From positions 1-48,460 of the forward strand of contig JAJYOE010000006.1 of NCBI GenBank assembly GCA_021785975.1: a stretch of 48,460 bases of DNA. The letters run 5' to 3'. This stretch comes from Bacillota bacterium. Lineage in GTDB: Bacteria; Bacillota; Bacilli; Alicyclobacillales; SLC66. How positions within the stretch are numbered: the first letter of the stretch is position 1; each line of letters opens with the position of its first letter. Shown piece after piece: positions 27,467-37,219 of this stretch. The notes under the pieces are model-generated. The model worked only from the letters and a program-made list of their open reading frames with translations, was not told the DNA's origin and made no database searches. Both the position numbers and the translations under genes were made by a program.

Positions 27467-27495
27467 TTGCAAGCCTATCAAAATCCAGCTATAAT
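27467..27495 (+). promoter_or_regulatory. Sigma-A promoter of the thrR-hom-thrC-thrB operon
   Basis: TTGCAA (27467-27472), exactly 17 bp, then perfect TATAAT (27490-27495). Just downstream is the 10-bp palindrome AACAATTGTT (27510-27519), a candidate autoregulatory site for the ACT regulator. Confidence 0.85.
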
Positions 27496-27582
27496 GTCCA
27501 TTGTAAAAAAACAATTGTTCATGTAATGTAGACACATTGATTTCACCCCAAGTCATCATCACACAGAGAGCGGGAATATTGC

Positions 27583-28023
27583 ATGTCTGAAGACCCATAT
27601 TATCTCGTTCGACGTTCCCATTTGCCAGACGTCATGCAACGAACCATTCAAGTGATGGAACTCCTGAACCAACAACCTCATCATAGCGTACTGGAAGCCG
27701 TCAGAAAGGTGGGAATATCGAGAAGCGCCTTTTATAAATACAGAGAAGCGATCAAACCTATTTATTCTGCCATCGATCAACAAATTGTGACGCTCGCGCT
27801 GACGCTGATGCATGAACGCGGTGTGTTGTCTGATGTCCTAAACCGTCTGGCCTCCAGCGGATCAAATATTTTAACCATCAACCAATCACTACCGCTTCAA
27901 GGAAAGGCTACGGTCATCATATCGGTGGAGACGAGGAACATGGAAATGGGTTTGGACGAAGCGCTTGACCATTTGCGCACACTTTCCGGTGTAGAGCAGG
28001 TGAACATCGTCGGTCAGGGATAA
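27583..28023 (+). CDS. ACT-domain protein ThrR/PheB, likely regulator of threonine synthesis
   Basis: 146 residues: an N-terminal helix-turn-helix-like part (VLEAVRKVGISRSAFYKYRE near residue 36) and a C-terminal ACT domain (ALTLMHERGVLSDVLNRLASSGSNI). This is the PheB/ThrR family (UPF0735). In B. subtilis ThrR represses hom-thrCB; here the gene is the first of that operon, 24 nt before hom, so autoregulation by threonine is the simplest reading. Ligand binding is inferred. Confidence 0.85.
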   Translation: MSEDPYYLVRRSHLPDVMQRTIQVMELLNQQPHHSVLEAVRKVGISRSAFYKYREAIKPIYSAIDQQIVTLALTLMHERGVLSDVLNRLASSGSNILTINQSLPLQGKATVIISVETRNMEMGLDEALDHLRTLSGVEQVNIVGQG

Positions 28024-28047
28024 ACCACAATAAAGGAGTGTGCGACC

Positions 28048-29337
28048 ATGGATATCAAAATAGGACTACTCGGTTGCGGGACGGTAGGCGGAGGGGTCGT
28101 GGAACTGATCCGCATGAGGGCAGACAAAATTGCTGCCATGACCGGACTTCATCCTGTCATCACGGATGTATTGGTCCGGGACCCTGATAAAAAAAGAAAT
28201 GTCACATTTGAACATGAATTGCTAACCACAAATGCCAATGACATTATCCAAAATGATGAGATCAAAGTGGTCATTGAAACCATTGGGGGAATCGAACCAG
28301 CGAAGACCATGATCCTTGCCGCGCTAAGGGCAGGTAAACACGTGATTACTGCAAACAAAGATCTAATCGCGCTCCACGGCCCGGAAATCATGGAGGTTGC
28401 GGAACAGGAAAAGCTCGACTTTTTATACGAGGCCGCAGTCGGAGGAGCCATTCCGCTCATTCGTCCATTGAAGGAGTCGCTGACTGCAAACGAAATCTCC
28501 GACTTAAAAGGCATCATCAATGGCACCACCAATTACATCCTCACCAAAATGACGGAAAGCGGTGCCAACTATGAAGAAGTTCTGCGAGAAGCACAGGAAC
28601 TTGGTTACGCAGAAAGCAACCCCAGCAGCGATGTGGATGGCCTTGATGCTGCGCGCAAACTGACCATTCTCGCCTCTATCGCATTTGGCACCAAAGTGAG
28701 TCTTGACGATGTCAAAGTGGATGGCATCCGCTCGATCACGGCAGCCGATGTCGCCTATGCACACGAACTGGGGGCGGTGATCAAACTGCTCGCGGTGGGT
28801 AAAGACGATGGACACGCACTCTACCTGCAGGTGCGCCCGACGATGGTTCCAAAGGCACACCCCCTGGCACATGTGAATGATGCGTTCAATGCACTTTTTG
28901 TCCACGGTGATGCAGCGGGAGACCTGATGTTCTTTGGGCGAGGTGCAGGTTCTCTTCCTACAGCAAGCGCCATGGTCGGAGACGTCATTGAGACGCTGCG
29001 CAACATGAGCATGGCCATCCCCTCGCGCTTTCGTACAGGCCCTGTGACGACAAAAGCAGTGAAAAAAGGGTCACCGGAGCCGCTCCGTTATTACCTGCGA
29101 ATGCATGCAAAGGATCGCCCCGGCGTTTTTGCCCACATTGCTACCATCTTTTCCAATGCAGAAATCAGCATGGAGACCGTGTTGCAAAAACGTGCGCATG
29201 ACAACCAGGCAGAAATTGTCATCGTCACTCACGAGACTCCTTCAGGATCGATTGAATCGGCCATTCTTCAATTGAACGATTTAAATGACCTGCTCGAGAT
29301 CAAAAATGTCATACCGATGGAGAAGGGAGACGCGTAA
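28048..29337 (+). CDS. hom: Homoserine dehydrogenase
   Basis: 429 residues with a C-terminal ACT domain, the Bacillus-type Hom. It reduces aspartate semialdehyde to homoserine, the branch point to threonine and methionine. NAD(P) motif GLLGCGTVGGGVVELI near residue 6, KGIINGTTNYIL near residue 155, the catalytic-lysine region GLDAARKLTILASIAFG near 193; the ACT part starts near DRPGVFAHIATIFSN. ATG behind AAAGGAG. Confidence 0.97.
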   Translation: MDIKIGLLGCGTVGGGVVELIRMRADKIAAMTGLHPVITDVLVRDPDKKRNVTFEHELLTTNANDIIQNDEIKVVIETIGGIEPAKTMILAALRAGKHVITANKDLIALHGPEIMEVAEQEKLDFLYEAAVGGAIPLIRPLKESLTANEISDLKGIINGTTNYILTKMTESGANYEEVLREAQELGYAESNPSSDVDGLDAARKLTILASIAFGTKVSLDDVKVDGIRSITAADVAYAHELGAVIKLLAVGKDDGHALYLQVRPTMVPKAHPLAHVNDAFNALFVHGDAAGDLMFFGRGAGSLPTASAMVGDVIETLRNMSMAIPSRFRTGPVTTKAVKKGSPEPLRYYLRMHAKDRPGVFAHIATIFSNAEISMETVLQKRAHDNQAEIVIVTHETPSGSIESAILQLNDLNDLLEIKNVIPMEKGDA

Positions 29338-29340
29338 TCA

Positions 29341-30405
29341 TTGAATACTGCATACCAGGGCTTGATCGAACGTTACCGATCTTATTTGCCGGTCACTGAC
29401 CGCACCCCGAATTTATCCTTGAATGAAGGTCGAACTCCACTCATTCCCGCCCTGTCGTTATCCAAGGAGTTAGGGCTTGAAGTCTACCTGAAATTTGAAG
29501 GCGCAAACCCAACCGGTTCATTTAAGGACAGAGGCATGGTGATGGCGGTAGCAAAGGCGCTTGAAGAAGGAAGCCAAGCGGTCATCTGCGCATCGACTGG
29601 CAACACGTCCGCCTCAGCTGCCGCCTATGCGGCACGCGCGGGAATTCGCGCCATCGTGCTGATTCCGGATGGCTACGTAGCACTGGGTAAACTCGCTCAG
29701 GCGCTCTTATACGGTGCAGATGTGATTTCCATTGCAGGCAACTTTGATAAGGCGCTTGAACTGGTGAGAGACATTGCTGCAACAGAAGCGGTCACGCTGG
29801 TTAATTCCGTGAATCCCTACCGTCTTGAAGGGCAGAAAACTGCCGCCTTTGAGATCTGCGACGACCTTGGCAAAGCACCTGACTACCTCGCCATTCCTGT
29901 TGGCAATGCCGGAAATATTTCTGCCTATACAAAAGGCTTTCGCGAATATCATGAGCATCATCACTCCGGCATCCCCCATATGATCGGCTTTCAAGCAGCG
30001 GGTGCCGCGCCAATCGTTCGTGGTGCCATTGTCGAAAAACCGGAAACCGTGGCCACCGCCATTCGCATCGGCAATCCCGCTAGTTGGCAATTGGCCGTAG
30101 ACGCCATTCACAGCACGGACGGTTTGATCGATGCCGTGACAGACGATGAAATTCTCGATGCTCAACGCTTTTTGGCTCGCCAGGAAGGTGTGTTCGCAGA
30201 ACCCGCATCAGCGGCCTCCGTGGCAGGGCTATTGAAAAAAGGCAAAGAAGGTCTGATTGCAAAAGGGTCAAAAGTCGTCTGCGTACTCACCGGCAACGGA
30301 CTCAAGGATCCAGACACGGCCGTACGCAACAGCAACGCCAAATCCCTGACTGTCGATGCCAATAAAGATGCCGTTTGGCAAGCCATCATGGGAGGTCAAT
30401 CGTGA
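29341..30405 (+). CDS. thrC: Threonine synthase
   Basis: 354 residues, the short bacterial type. PLP enzyme that converts O-phosphohomoserine to threonine. N-terminal [22 protein letters not shown]-lysine in [13 protein letters not shown] near residue 60, [19 protein letters not shown] near 82 and the [12 protein letters not shown] phosphate loop near 187. TTG start, three nt after the hom stop, with AAGGGAG upstream. Its TGA stop is shared with the thrB start in GTGA. Confidence 0.97.
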   Translation: MNTAYQGLIERYRSYLPVTDRTPNLSLNEGRTPLIPALSLSKELGLEVYLKFEGANPTGSFKDRGMVMAVAKALEEGSQAVICASTGNTSASAAAYAARAGIRAIVLIPDGYVALGKLAQALLYGADVISIAGNFDKALELVRDIAATEAVTLVNSVNPYRLEGQKTAAFEICDDLGKAPDYLAIPVGNAGNISAYTKGFREYHEHHHSGIPHMIGFQAAGAAPIVRGAIVEKPETVATAIRIGNPASWQLAVDAIHSTDGLIDAVTDDEILDAQRFLARQEGVFAEPASAASVAGLLKKGKEGLIAKGSKVVCVLTGNGLKDPDTAVRNSNAKSLTVDANKDAVWQAIMGGQS

Positions 30406-31325
30406 ATATCAGCGTATATGTGCCGGCGACCAGCGCCAACCTGGGGCCAGGATTTGATTGCATGGGCATCGCCCTGGATTTATGGAATGAAATTCACGCC
30501 GAACCTGCCTCTGAAACCACCTTTTTAATCGAAGGATTTGGTGAGGACTTTCTCCCCCGCGATGAAAGCAATCTGATCATTAGTTCCATGAGATTGGTGT
30601 TTGAACGTTTTCATGAAAAGGTGCCCCCACTTGCGATTCACATGGTGAATCGAATTCCGATTGCAGCAGGTCTCGGTTCTAGCGCGGCAGCTCTCGTCGG
30701 AGGGTTACTTTTAGCCAATCATTTGCTGGATGAACCGCTCAACAGCGCGCAGATTCTTCGCCTTGCCGTCGAAGATGAAGGACATCCTGACAATGTAGCG
30801 CCTGCATTCCTCGGCGGTGCCGTTCTCGCCTACCTGCATCCTGAAGGGGTGACTCACGTCAATCTCCCTATTCGCGACAATTTCACGTTTGTCGCAGTGA
30901 CGCCGGAATTCCCACTATTGACCGAAACCGCCCGCAGTGTCCTGCCAGGCAAGGTGGACCGCGCGGATGCCATTTATAATATTGCACATGCTAGTTTTCT
31001 TACTGCGGCGCTAACCACTGGTAACATTCCGCTACTTCGCCGGTCGCTCTCAGACCGCTTACATCAAGATGCAAGGAAATCACTGATTCCCGGATTTGAC
31101 GATGTGGTGACGAGTGCAAAAAAGGCGGGAGCCATCGGCACTGTGTTAAGCGGCGCTGGTCCCACTCTGTTATCGATTGTGGAAGGCGGTCCGCTTGTGG
31201 ATGAGGTAGCGAACGCTATGGTGAATGGATTTCATAAAAACGGCATTTTTTCTACGGCAAGAATACTTCCGCCAGCGGGTATTGGCGCCTATACGCATGT
31301 GAAAATTCATGCACAAGATGCATAA
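30402..31325 (+). CDS. thrB: Homoserine kinase
   Basis: 307 residues, GHMP kinase. [15 protein letters not shown] at the N-terminus and the ATP loop [18 protein letters not shown] near residue 85; the C-terminal [17 protein letters not shown] is also typical. The GTG at 30402 is the start: GGGAGG lies 6 nt upstream and the GTGA overlaps the thrC stop. A longer frame from 30375 is not needed. Confidence 0.96.
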   Translation: MNISVYVPATSANLGPGFDCMGIALDLWNEIHAEPASETTFLIEGFGEDFLPRDESNLIISSMRLVFERFHEKVPPLAIHMVNRIPIAAGLGSSAAALVGGLLLANHLLDEPLNSAQILRLAVEDEGHPDNVAPAFLGGAVLAYLHPEGVTHVNLPIRDNFTFVAVTPEFPLLTETARSVLPGKVDRADAIYNIAHASFLTAALTTGNIPLLRRSLSDRLHQDARKSLIPGFDDVVTSAKKAGAIGTVLSGAGPTLLSIVEGGPLVDEVANAMVNGFHKNGIFSTARILPPAGIGAYTHVKIHAQDA

Positions 31326-31361
31326 TCCCCTACGCGCTTTACCAGAAATGGAGGGAGTAGA

Positions 31362-32204
31362 TTGCTTAAGCAATGGAAAATAGCCATGCTCGGTGCTGGA
31401 GCGATCGCTGAAGCGATGATCGATGCGTTTATTCATACGAATGTACTGTCCCCAGGACAAATTCACGTCATCAACCGATCTCGGAAAGACAAGTTACAAA
31501 TGTTGCAAGACCGCTTTGGTGTTCACGCTAGCGTCAGCATAGAAGACGCAGTAAATGGGGCGGACATGATCTTGCTTTGCGTAAAGCCTAAAGATGCGGG
31601 AGAAGTGCTGAAACAGGCAGCCCAAAAAGCGCCGGATCACGCGCTTTACTTATCGGTGGCCGCAGGAAAAAGTATCGAGTGGATGACCAACATCATCGTT
31701 TCAAGCCAAGAAGAACGCGAAAAAATGGTGCGACCAAAAGTGGTGCGAACAATGCCCAATACTTCTTGCGAGATTCGTGAATCAGCCACTGCATATTCCA
31801 TCAGCGACAATTGTACAGAAAGCGACATTCAGATTGTGGAGACATTACTTCGCGCAATTGGCACCGCGTACCCCATTGAAGAGAAATTACTCAATGCGGT
31901 GACCGGGCTATCCGGCAGCGGACCAGCTTATTTTTATTACATGGTGGAATCAATGATTTTGGCAGGCATGGATGTGGGGTTAGACGAAAAAACCGCCAAG
32001 TCTCTCATTACGCAAACCATATACGGTGCCGCACACATGCTGAAGTACACTGGGGAATCTCCTGAAAAACTGAGAGCAGATGTCACATCACCTGGTGGTA
32101 CCACGATGGCGGGAATCGCGGCAATGGAAACTCGCCAATTTCAACAAGCAGTTCGCGATGCCGTACAAAGCGCGACCCGACGCGCAGAAGAACTTGGAGA
32201 GTAA
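31362..32204 (+). CDS. proC: Pyrroline-5-carboxylate reductase
   Basis: 280 residues, the last enzyme of proline synthesis. Rossmann start AMLGAGAIAEAMIDA, the conserved LLCVKPKDAGEVL near residue 69 and VTGLSGSGPAYFYYMVE near residue 176; then TSPGGTTMAGIAAME near the end. TTG start behind GGAGGGAG. It lies 36 nt after thrB, so it may share the thr transcript; proB-proA are elsewhere in the window. Confidence 0.95.
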   Translation: MLKQWKIAMLGAGAIAEAMIDAFIHTNVLSPGQIHVINRSRKDKLQMLQDRFGVHASVSIEDAVNGADMILLCVKPKDAGEVLKQAAQKAPDHALYLSVAAGKSIEWMTNIIVSSQEEREKMVRPKVVRTMPNTSCEIRESATAYSISDNCTESDIQIVETLLRAIGTAYPIEEKLLNAVTGLSGSGPAYFYYMVESMILAGMDVGLDEKTAKSLITQTIYGAAHMLKYTGESPEKLRADVTSPGGTTMAGIAAMETRQFQQAVRDAVQSATRRAEELGE

Positions 32205-32345
32205 AGACAGAGGAAAGCACTCATGCATTTTTTCATCTTCTCAGCCTCTTTATGTTAAATCAAAGTTTTGATAAACTGGTGAAGCTGAAAGAATTCAGTA
32301 CCATACAAGCAATCAGCGAATTCACATAAAGAGGAGTGTAACAAC

Positions 32346-32702
32346 TTGCAAAAATTCGTCGTATTTGTCCATGCCAAGGAAGATGAGGGGGCAAAATTTG
32401 CTCATGCGCTCATGTACGCAAATGAACTGAAAGATGCTGGCCATGAAGTTCAGCTCATTTTTGATGGTGCCAGCGTCAAAACGTTAGCCAATTTGACAGC
32501 GGATCCAGAAAAACCGGTCTATAAACTATATCAAGCTGTATCCCAGAAAGGGATTGTCCAAGGCGCCTGCGAATTTTGTTCGAACGCCATGGGAGTCAAA
32601 GACCAATTGGCCACCACTGGCCTTTTTCTATTAAATGAAGCCAACGGACACCCGAGCATCGCGGATTACGTGGCAAAAGGATTTACTCCTATCGTCATGT
32701 AA
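32346..32702 (+). CDS. DsrE-family sulfur-relay-like protein
   Basis: 118 residues with the DsrE fold: an N-terminal beta strand VVFVHAKED, a helix ALMYANELKDAGHEVQLIFDGASV and a cysteine motif GACEFCSNAMG near residue 77. DsrE proteins carry sulfur on a conserved cysteine or act as small redox partners. The two Cys in CEFC fit that, but no tus or dsr genes are near. TTG start with GAGGAG upstream; the 141-nt gap before it shows no strong promoter. Confidence 0.75.
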   Translation: MQKFVVFVHAKEDEGAKFAHALMYANELKDAGHEVQLIFDGASVKTLANLTADPEKPVYKLYQAVSQKGIVQGACEFCSNAMGVKDQLATTGLFLLNEANGHPSIADYVAKGFTPIVM

Positions 32703-32718
32703 GAAATGTGTCAGATTA

Positions 32719-32742
32719 GCCAGGTCCTCAAACCGACCTGGC
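32719..32742 (+). terminator. Terminator after the DsrE-like gene
   Basis: GCCAGGTC and GACCTGGC form a perfect 8-bp stem around an 8-nt loop, followed by TATCCATTTTA. The T-tract is imperfect. Confidence 0.65.
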
Positions 32743-32783
32743 TATCCATTTTATCTGTGAAATCAGGAGGGAACTCATCGTTG

Positions 32784-33191
32784 ATGGAATCCAGGATCAC
32801 CATTCAAGTGCGCTCTACCGAAATTGATATCAACGGGCATGTGAATAACGCCAAGTACCTGGAGTACTTTGAATGGGGTCGGGAAGATCTCTACGAATGC
32901 CTGGATTTGCCTTACACTTATTTGCTGTCTCAAGACATTATCACCGTGACAGTCAACATCAACATCAACTATCGAAAAGAAGCCATCCAGAATGACCGAC
33001 TCACGATCATCTCCCGTCCCGGCAAAATAGGAAACACCAGTTTTACCATGGAACAAATCATCATTCGAGAGCATGATCAGGCCGTCATCGCAGACGCCTA
33101 TGTGACACTGGTCACCGTCGATGCAAAATCGCGCCAAAAGATCCCTGTACCAGGCTTAATTCGTAAGCATTATGAAAATTCAGAGTCGTAA
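32784..33191 (+). CDS. Acyl-CoA thioesterase, 4-hydroxybenzoyl-CoA thioesterase-like (hotdog fold)
   Basis: 135 residues. The active-site signature of the family is visible: RSTEIDINGHVNNAKYLEYFEWGRED near residue 10 in two pieces, with the catalytic Asp in EIDINGHVNN. The ATG at 32784 follows AGGAGGGAA at good distance; a TTG one codon earlier is equally possible. A longer reading from 32706 crosses the terminator hairpin and is rejected. The end overlaps the convergent transporter gene by 12 bp. The substrate is unknown. Confidence 0.85.
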   Translation: MESRITIQVRSTEIDINGHVNNAKYLEYFEWGREDLYECLDLPYTYLLSQDIITVTVNININYRKEAIQNDRLTIISRPGKIGNTSFTMEQIIIREHDQAVIADAYVTLVTVDAKSRQKIPVPGLIRKHYENSES

Positions 33192-33536
33192 CGGCCAGGA
33201 AAAAAGCAACACGCCAAGGAGAATGACAAACGTGCCGATCCAACGCATGGGGCTCGCTGATTCATGCAAGATGGCCACGGAGAGAATCAAGCCCACCAGA
33301 TAGGACAAACTTTGCAGCGGATAGACAGCACTCAAGTCTGCTCTGGATAATGCGGCAAACCAGAGCAGTGTCGCGATGACGTATAAACCGAGCCCTGCCC
33401 AGATCCACGGCGACAAAAAGACATTGAACATATTGGAAAAGGTGACCGCACCGATGCGATCCAGCCCGATTTTAAACAATAACTGCCCGATCACCAACAA
33501 AATCACGTTGAGGAGCACAAATCCATAAATCAGCAC
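33180..33536 (-). CDS. Small multidrug/DMT-superfamily membrane protein (EamA half-like)
   Basis: 118 residues, four hydrophobic helices and almost no loops. The motif LSRADLSAVYPLQSLSYLVGLILSVAILHES is typical of the DMT superfamily (EamA or SMR type). At this size it must dimerise. No glutamate in the first helix like EmrE is seen, so a metabolite or lipid-linked substrate is equally likely. GTG start; the -10 TATAAT at 33569-33574 on the minus strand lies 33 nt upstream. Confidence 0.75.
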   Translation of the reverse strand: MLIYGFVLLNVILLVIGQLLFKIGLDRIGAVTFSNMFNVFLSPWIWAGLGLYVIATLLWFAALSRADLSAVYPLQSLSYLVGLILSVAILHESASPMRWIGTFVILLGVLLFSWPLRL

Positions 33537-33588
33537 TTCAAATCCCGCCTTAATTCTAAAAATTCATAATTATACAGCAATTTTCACC

Positions 33589-33641
33589 TTGCAGTCCTCG
33601 CCGCGATAAGATATGGTAATGAATATTGGAACCATACCATA
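33589..33641 (+). promoter_or_regulatory. Promoter of the coiled-coil protein gene, with inverted repeat
   Basis: TTGCAG (33589-33594), 17 bp, TATGGT (33612-33617). TATGGTA (33612-33618) and TACCATA (33635-33641) form an inverted repeat with 7-bp arms, the first of which covers the -10. It may be an operator. A minus-strand TATAAT for the transporter lies 15 bp away, so the two promoters overlap. Confidence 0.5.
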
Positions 33642-33660
33642 ACTAAGGAGGCGTGTGCGC

Positions 33661-34017
33661 ATGGAGCAAGTATTTAATTTTGAAGAAAGACTGGGAATCG
33701 AAGTCCCTTACCTCGAAAAAGACTGGCAAGAATACAGCCTGAATGAACGCACTTCCATTTTGGAAAAATGGGAACTCATGCGCGGGCGTATTCCAGCTCA
33801 GATTGCTTATTTTGAATCAGAAATTGAATCATTACAAGAAAACCTGCATCAGGAAGAAGATTGGGACAAATCGCTTCAACTGATGCAACTGGTGTCTGAT
33901 TATGCCAGCCGTATTAACGATTTGAATATTTTGTTCCGAACCCAACCGGACGCTGAACCGTTTTATGAAATGGCCCAACACAGTCCCAATGACGAACACC
34001 ATGCGCGGGAAAAATAA
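33661..34017 (+). CDS. Uncharacterised coiled-coil protein
   Basis: 118 residues, acidic and helical: after a short N-terminal strand, the stretch EYSLNERTSILEKWELMRG and AYFESEIESLQENLHQEED looks like a helical hairpin or coiled coil. The last 20 residues are polar. I do not recognise a family. ATG behind AAGGAGG at 8-9 nt spacing, which is strong; a GTG two codons earlier is possible. Flanked by its own promoter and a strong terminator. Confidence 0.65.
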   Translation: MEQVFNFEERLGIEVPYLEKDWQEYSLNERTSILEKWELMRGRIPAQIAYFESEIESLQENLHQEEDWDKSLQLMQLVSDYASRINDLNILFRTQPDAEPFYEMAQHSPNDEHHAREK

Positions 34018-34039
34018 AACACTGGGTGCTGATGTAAAG

Positions 34040-34087
34040 AAGAGCGCGACACCGTGGATAATCCATCGGTTGCGCTCTTCTGTTTTT
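34040..34087. terminator. Terminator between the coiled-coil gene and the iron alcohol dehydrogenase gene
   Basis: AAGAGCGC (34040-34047) pairs with GCGCTCTT (34072-34079), with further pairing inside (ACCG/CGGT), followed by CTGTTTTT on the plus strand. On the minus strand the stem is followed by CTTTAC, so it may also help end the convergent gene. Confidence 0.85.
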
Positions 34088-34089
34088 CA

Positions 34090-35259
34090 TTATAGGCACA
34101 TTTGCAAGATGGTCGCCACATCTTCTTTTTGCAACAACTTGTAGCCCCCGATTGCCCCGTGTTTTACAGCATGTTCCGCCATGACATCAAGATTTTCCCC
34201 GTCGATACCATAGTCGCCGAGCGACTTAGGCGCGCCGATCGAATCCCAAAATGCCCTCAGCGCATCAATACCCTCTTGTGCTACCTCGCGTTCGGACTTT
34301 CCTGCCGGATCGACGTGGAATACCCTCACCGCCATTTGATAAAAGCGCTTGGTTCCTGCATCGAGGACATACCTTGCCCAGTTGGGAAAGATGATCGCAA
34401 GACCGCCGCCATGCGGAATGTCGTAAATCGCGCTGACTTCATGCTCGATGCCATGTGTCGCCCAATCTCCGGACATCCCCATCGAAATCATGCCATTTAA
34501 CGCCATGGTTCCACAGTACATGAGCGTTTCGCGAGCCTCATAATCAGCCAGGTTGGCAAGCGCCTTTGGCGCCACTTCAACGACTGTGGAGAGCACGGAT
34601 TCGCATAGACGCTCCTGCAGAGGAGTGTTTGGCGTATGAGAAAAGTATTCCTCCATCACGTGCACCATCATGTCGACAATGCCGTATACTGTTTGGTCGC
34701 GAGGCACACTAAACGTGTTTTCCGGGTCACAAAACGAAAATTTAGGGAAAGTAAGCGGCGAACCCGCCCCCATCTTTTCTTTTGTTTCCCAGTTCGTGAT
34801 GACCCCTCCGGAATTCATTTCAGAACCAGTCGCTGCAAGCGTTAGAATCGTTCCAAAAGGCAACGCTTCTGTCGGACGCTTACGGGTCACATAAAAATCC
34901 CAAACGTCCCCGTCATATTTCACACCAGACGAGATCGCCTTAGTGGCATCAATGACAGATCCTCCCCCGACAGCCAGCATAAAGTCGATATTTTCCTTCC
35001 GGCAAATTTCGATTCCTTTATGTACGGTGGATAGACGAGGATTCGGTTCCACTCCTGGAAGTTCAAAGATTTCCAATTCTTTATCCTCGCTCAATAAAGC
35101 GATGACGTTATCATAGAGTCCGGATTTTTTGATGCTTCCCCCACCATAAACGAGGAGGATTCGCTTGCCATTACGCTTTACCAACTTAGTAAGATGGGCT
35201 TCCATTTGCCCTTTCCCATAAAAAATATTCGTGGGATTCCAAAACGAAAATGCGTTCAT
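34090..35259 (-). CDS. Iron-containing alcohol dehydrogenase (butanol dehydrogenase-like, YugJ/YugK type)
   Basis: 389 residues. N-terminal [16 protein letters not shown](P)-binding [17 protein letters not shown] near residue 95 and [17 protein letters not shown] near 140 mark the group III iron-dependent ADH family. Metal ligands Asp-His-His-His occur in [14 protein letters not shown] near 194 and [21 protein letters not shown] near 266. It reduces aldehydes or oxidises alcohols; the natural substrate is unknown. Starts at ATG 35259; the plus-strand neighbour is divergent. Confidence 0.92.
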   Translation of the reverse strand: MNAFSFWNPTNIFYGKGQMEAHLTKLVKRNGKRILLVYGGGSIKKSGLYDNVIALLSEDKELEIFELPGVEPNPRLSTVHKGIEICRKENIDFMLAVGGGSVIDATKAISSGVKYDGDVWDFYVTRKRPTEALPFGTILTLAATGSEMNSGGVITNWETKEKMGAGSPLTFPKFSFCDPENTFSVPRDQTVYGIVDMMVHVMEEYFSHTPNTPLQERLCESVLSTVVEVAPKALANLADYEARETLMYCGTMALNGMISMGMSGDWATHGIEHEVSAIYDIPHGGGLAIIFPNWARYVLDAGTKRFYQMAVRVFHVDPAGKSEREVAQEGIDALRAFWDSIGAPKSLGDYGIDGENLDVMAEHAVKHGAIGGYKLLQKEDVATILQMCL

Positions 35260-35390
35260 TCTCTGTCACTACTCCTTTCGCCGTTCCTTACAATTTAACA
35301 CGATTCCCGGCAAGGCATCCATCATGATTTAGGGTTCACTCATGCTATACTTAATGCAAAAAGTCCTCACACCAGAAGGAGATGCTATTG

Positions 35391-36128
35391 ATGAAGATCG
35401 CTCTGCTTTCCGACATTCACGGCAACGCGGTAGCGCTTGACGCTGTGCTTCGCGATATCGAAAAAATACAAGTGGATCATCTCATGGTACTAGGCGACCT
35501 TGCCTATCGCGGTCCAGAACCAAAGCGAGTGATTTCAACCATTCAAACACTCGACTGTACCATCATTGGCGGCAATGCGGACGAATGGGTCGTGCGCGGG
35601 ATCAGAGAAGGCGAAGTGCCAGACGCTTCACTCGCGAGAATGCGCGAAGAGCGAGAATGGACCGTGCGTCAACTCGTTGAAGAAGACCTGGAGTTCCTCG
35701 CCGCGCTTCCCACCACATACACGTTTTGGCTGGATGAGAAAACATCAATGCTTTTGTGCCATGCCACCCCTGCCAACCGCTTTCCGGTGATTTTGCCCGA
35801 AGCAACGGAAGAAGACTTGATTCCGCTATATTTTAACCGGGCAAAATCTGAACAGCACCTGATTGCGGTATACGGTCACATCCATCTTCCCTACATGCGG
35901 TACATCAACGGCTCTGTGCTTCTCAATACAGGAAGCGTTGGCATGCCTTTTGATAGAAACCCCATGCCCTCCTACGCGCTCGTAGAATTCTCAGAAGGGC
36001 ATTTTTCCGCTTCCATTCGGCGTGTCCACTATTCCACTGAATTGGCAGTCGAGGCGTTGGAACGCGTCAATTACCCTCACGCAGATCACATTGCTGCCTG
36101 CTATATGAACGGTGTAAAACCATACTAA
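35391..36128 (+). CDS. Metallophosphoesterase (YfcE/MJ0936-like)
   Basis: 245 residues. Metal motifs: LLSDIHGNAVAL near residue 6, LGDLAYRGPEP near 36, GGNADEW near 62 (GNxD with Ala in place of the usual His), CHATPA and YGHIHLPYM near 163. The GNAD form is common in some subgroups, so activity is still likely, but the missing His could change specificity. Related proteins are phosphodiesterases or diadenosine tetraphosphatases. The ATG at 35391 is chosen because AAGGAGA sits at proper spacing; the upstream ATG at 35382 abuts that site. An extended -10 TGC-TATACT is at 35343-35351. Confidence 0.82.
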   Translation: MKIALLSDIHGNAVALDAVLRDIEKIQVDHLMVLGDLAYRGPEPKRVISTIQTLDCTIIGGNADEWVVRGIREGEVPDASLARMREEREWTVRQLVEEDLEFLAALPTTYTFWLDEKTSMLLCHATPANRFPVILPEATEEDLIPLYFNRAKSEQHLIAVYGHIHLPYMRYINGSVLLNTGSVGMPFDRNPMPSYALVEFSEGHFSASIRRVHYSTELAVEALERVNYPHADHIAACYMNGVKPY

Positions 36129-36133
36129 GCGGA

Positions 36134-37219
36134 TTAATCAATAGAACCCGTTTTCATAAAACGCTCCGCCATCGCGTCAATTTCTTTTTTCAACTCGCTG
36201 ACCAACTCATTTTCAGGGATTTTGCGGACGACTTCCCCATGGCGAAAAAGTAGTCCCTCCCCTTTTGCACCGGCAATGCCGATATCCGCTTCACGGGCTT
36301 CTCCAGGACCATTGACGGCACATCCCAGCACGGATACTTTGATCGGCGCACGAATGTTTTGCACATAAGCTTCGATTTCATTGGCGATGGCGATCAAATC
36401 AATATCGATTCTCCCGCAAGTTGGGCAAGATACCAGGGTCACCGCGTTGGCAATGATCCCAAACGTCTTTAACAATTCCTTGGCTACCTTCACTTCTTCC
36501 ACCGGGTCCGCAGAGAGCGAGATGCGAATGGTGTTGCCAATCCCCATCGATAAAAGCGTCCCCAACCCCGCCGAACTTTTGATCGTACCGCTGAACAGCG
36601 TGCCAGATTCGGTAATGCCAAGATGAAGCGGATAATCAAAGCTTTCCGCCGCCAACCGATACGCTTCAATCGCAAGCGGAACGTTTGACGCCTTCATGGA
36701 GACGATGATGTCATGAAAATCAAGCTCTTCGAGAATGCGAATATGGTGAAGGGCGCTTTCCAGCATCCCTTCCGCTGTGGGGTAACCGTATTTTTCAAGT
36801 ATATGGCGTTCGATGGAACCCGAATTGACGCCAATGCGGATCGGAATGCTACGCTCCTTACAGGCCTTCACCACTGCTTCCACTCGATCTCGCTTGCCAA
36901 TGTTGCCTGGATTGATGCGAACCTTGTCAACGCCGTTTTCAATGGCGGCAATCGCCAATCGATAGTCAAAATGAATGTCCGCAACGAGTGGAACAGTCAT
37001 GGATTTTTTGATATCACGAATGGCGCTCGCCGCTTCCATCGAATTGACGGTGACCCGGACAAGGTCGACACCCGCATCCTCCAAACGCTTGATTTGAGCG
37101 ACCGTAGCTTGCACATCGGCTGTTTTGGTCGTCGTCATGCTTTGGATAAACACCTGATTGTTACCGCCTATGACCAGATTGCCAACTTTCACAGGCCGAG
37201 TATCTGTCCGCTGAAACAT
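36134..37219 (-). CDS. ispG: 4-hydroxy-3-methylbut-2-en-1-yl diphosphate synthase (flavodoxin)
   Basis: 361 residues, a [4Fe-4S] enzyme of the MEP isoprenoid pathway. N-terminal [17 protein letters not shown], then [15 protein letters not shown]; cluster cysteines in VSCPTCGR and [12 protein letters not shown] near the C-terminus, with Glu following. Ends with the usual C-terminal extension. ATG at 37219 behind AGGAG; a TTG six codons earlier is rejected. Being an Fe-S enzyme it depends on the SUF system. A -10 TATACT in extended context is at 37270-37275. Confidence 0.96.
   Translation of the reverse strand: MFQRTDTRPVKVGNLVIGGNNQVFIQSMTTTKTADVQATVAQIKRLEDAGVDLVRVTVNSMEAASAIRDIKKSMTVPLVADIHFDYRLAIAAIENGVDKVRINPGNIGKRDRVEAVVKACKERSIPIRIGVNSGSIERHILEKYGYPTAEGMLESALHHIRILEELDFHDIIVSMKASNVPLAIEAYRLAAESFDYPLHLGITESGTLFSGTIKSSAGLGTLLSMGIGNTIRISLSADPVEEVKVAKELLKTFGIIANAVTLVSCPTCGRIDIDLIAIANEIEAYVQNIRAPIKVSVLGCAVNGPGEAREADIGIAGAKGEGLLFRHGEVVRKIPENELVSELKKEIDAMAERFMKTGSID

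Noticed and set aside
32706-32783. Longer N-terminus of the thioesterase
   Set aside because: It would be translated across the terminator hairpin 32719-32742, and the family start fits the ATG or TTG at 32781-32784.
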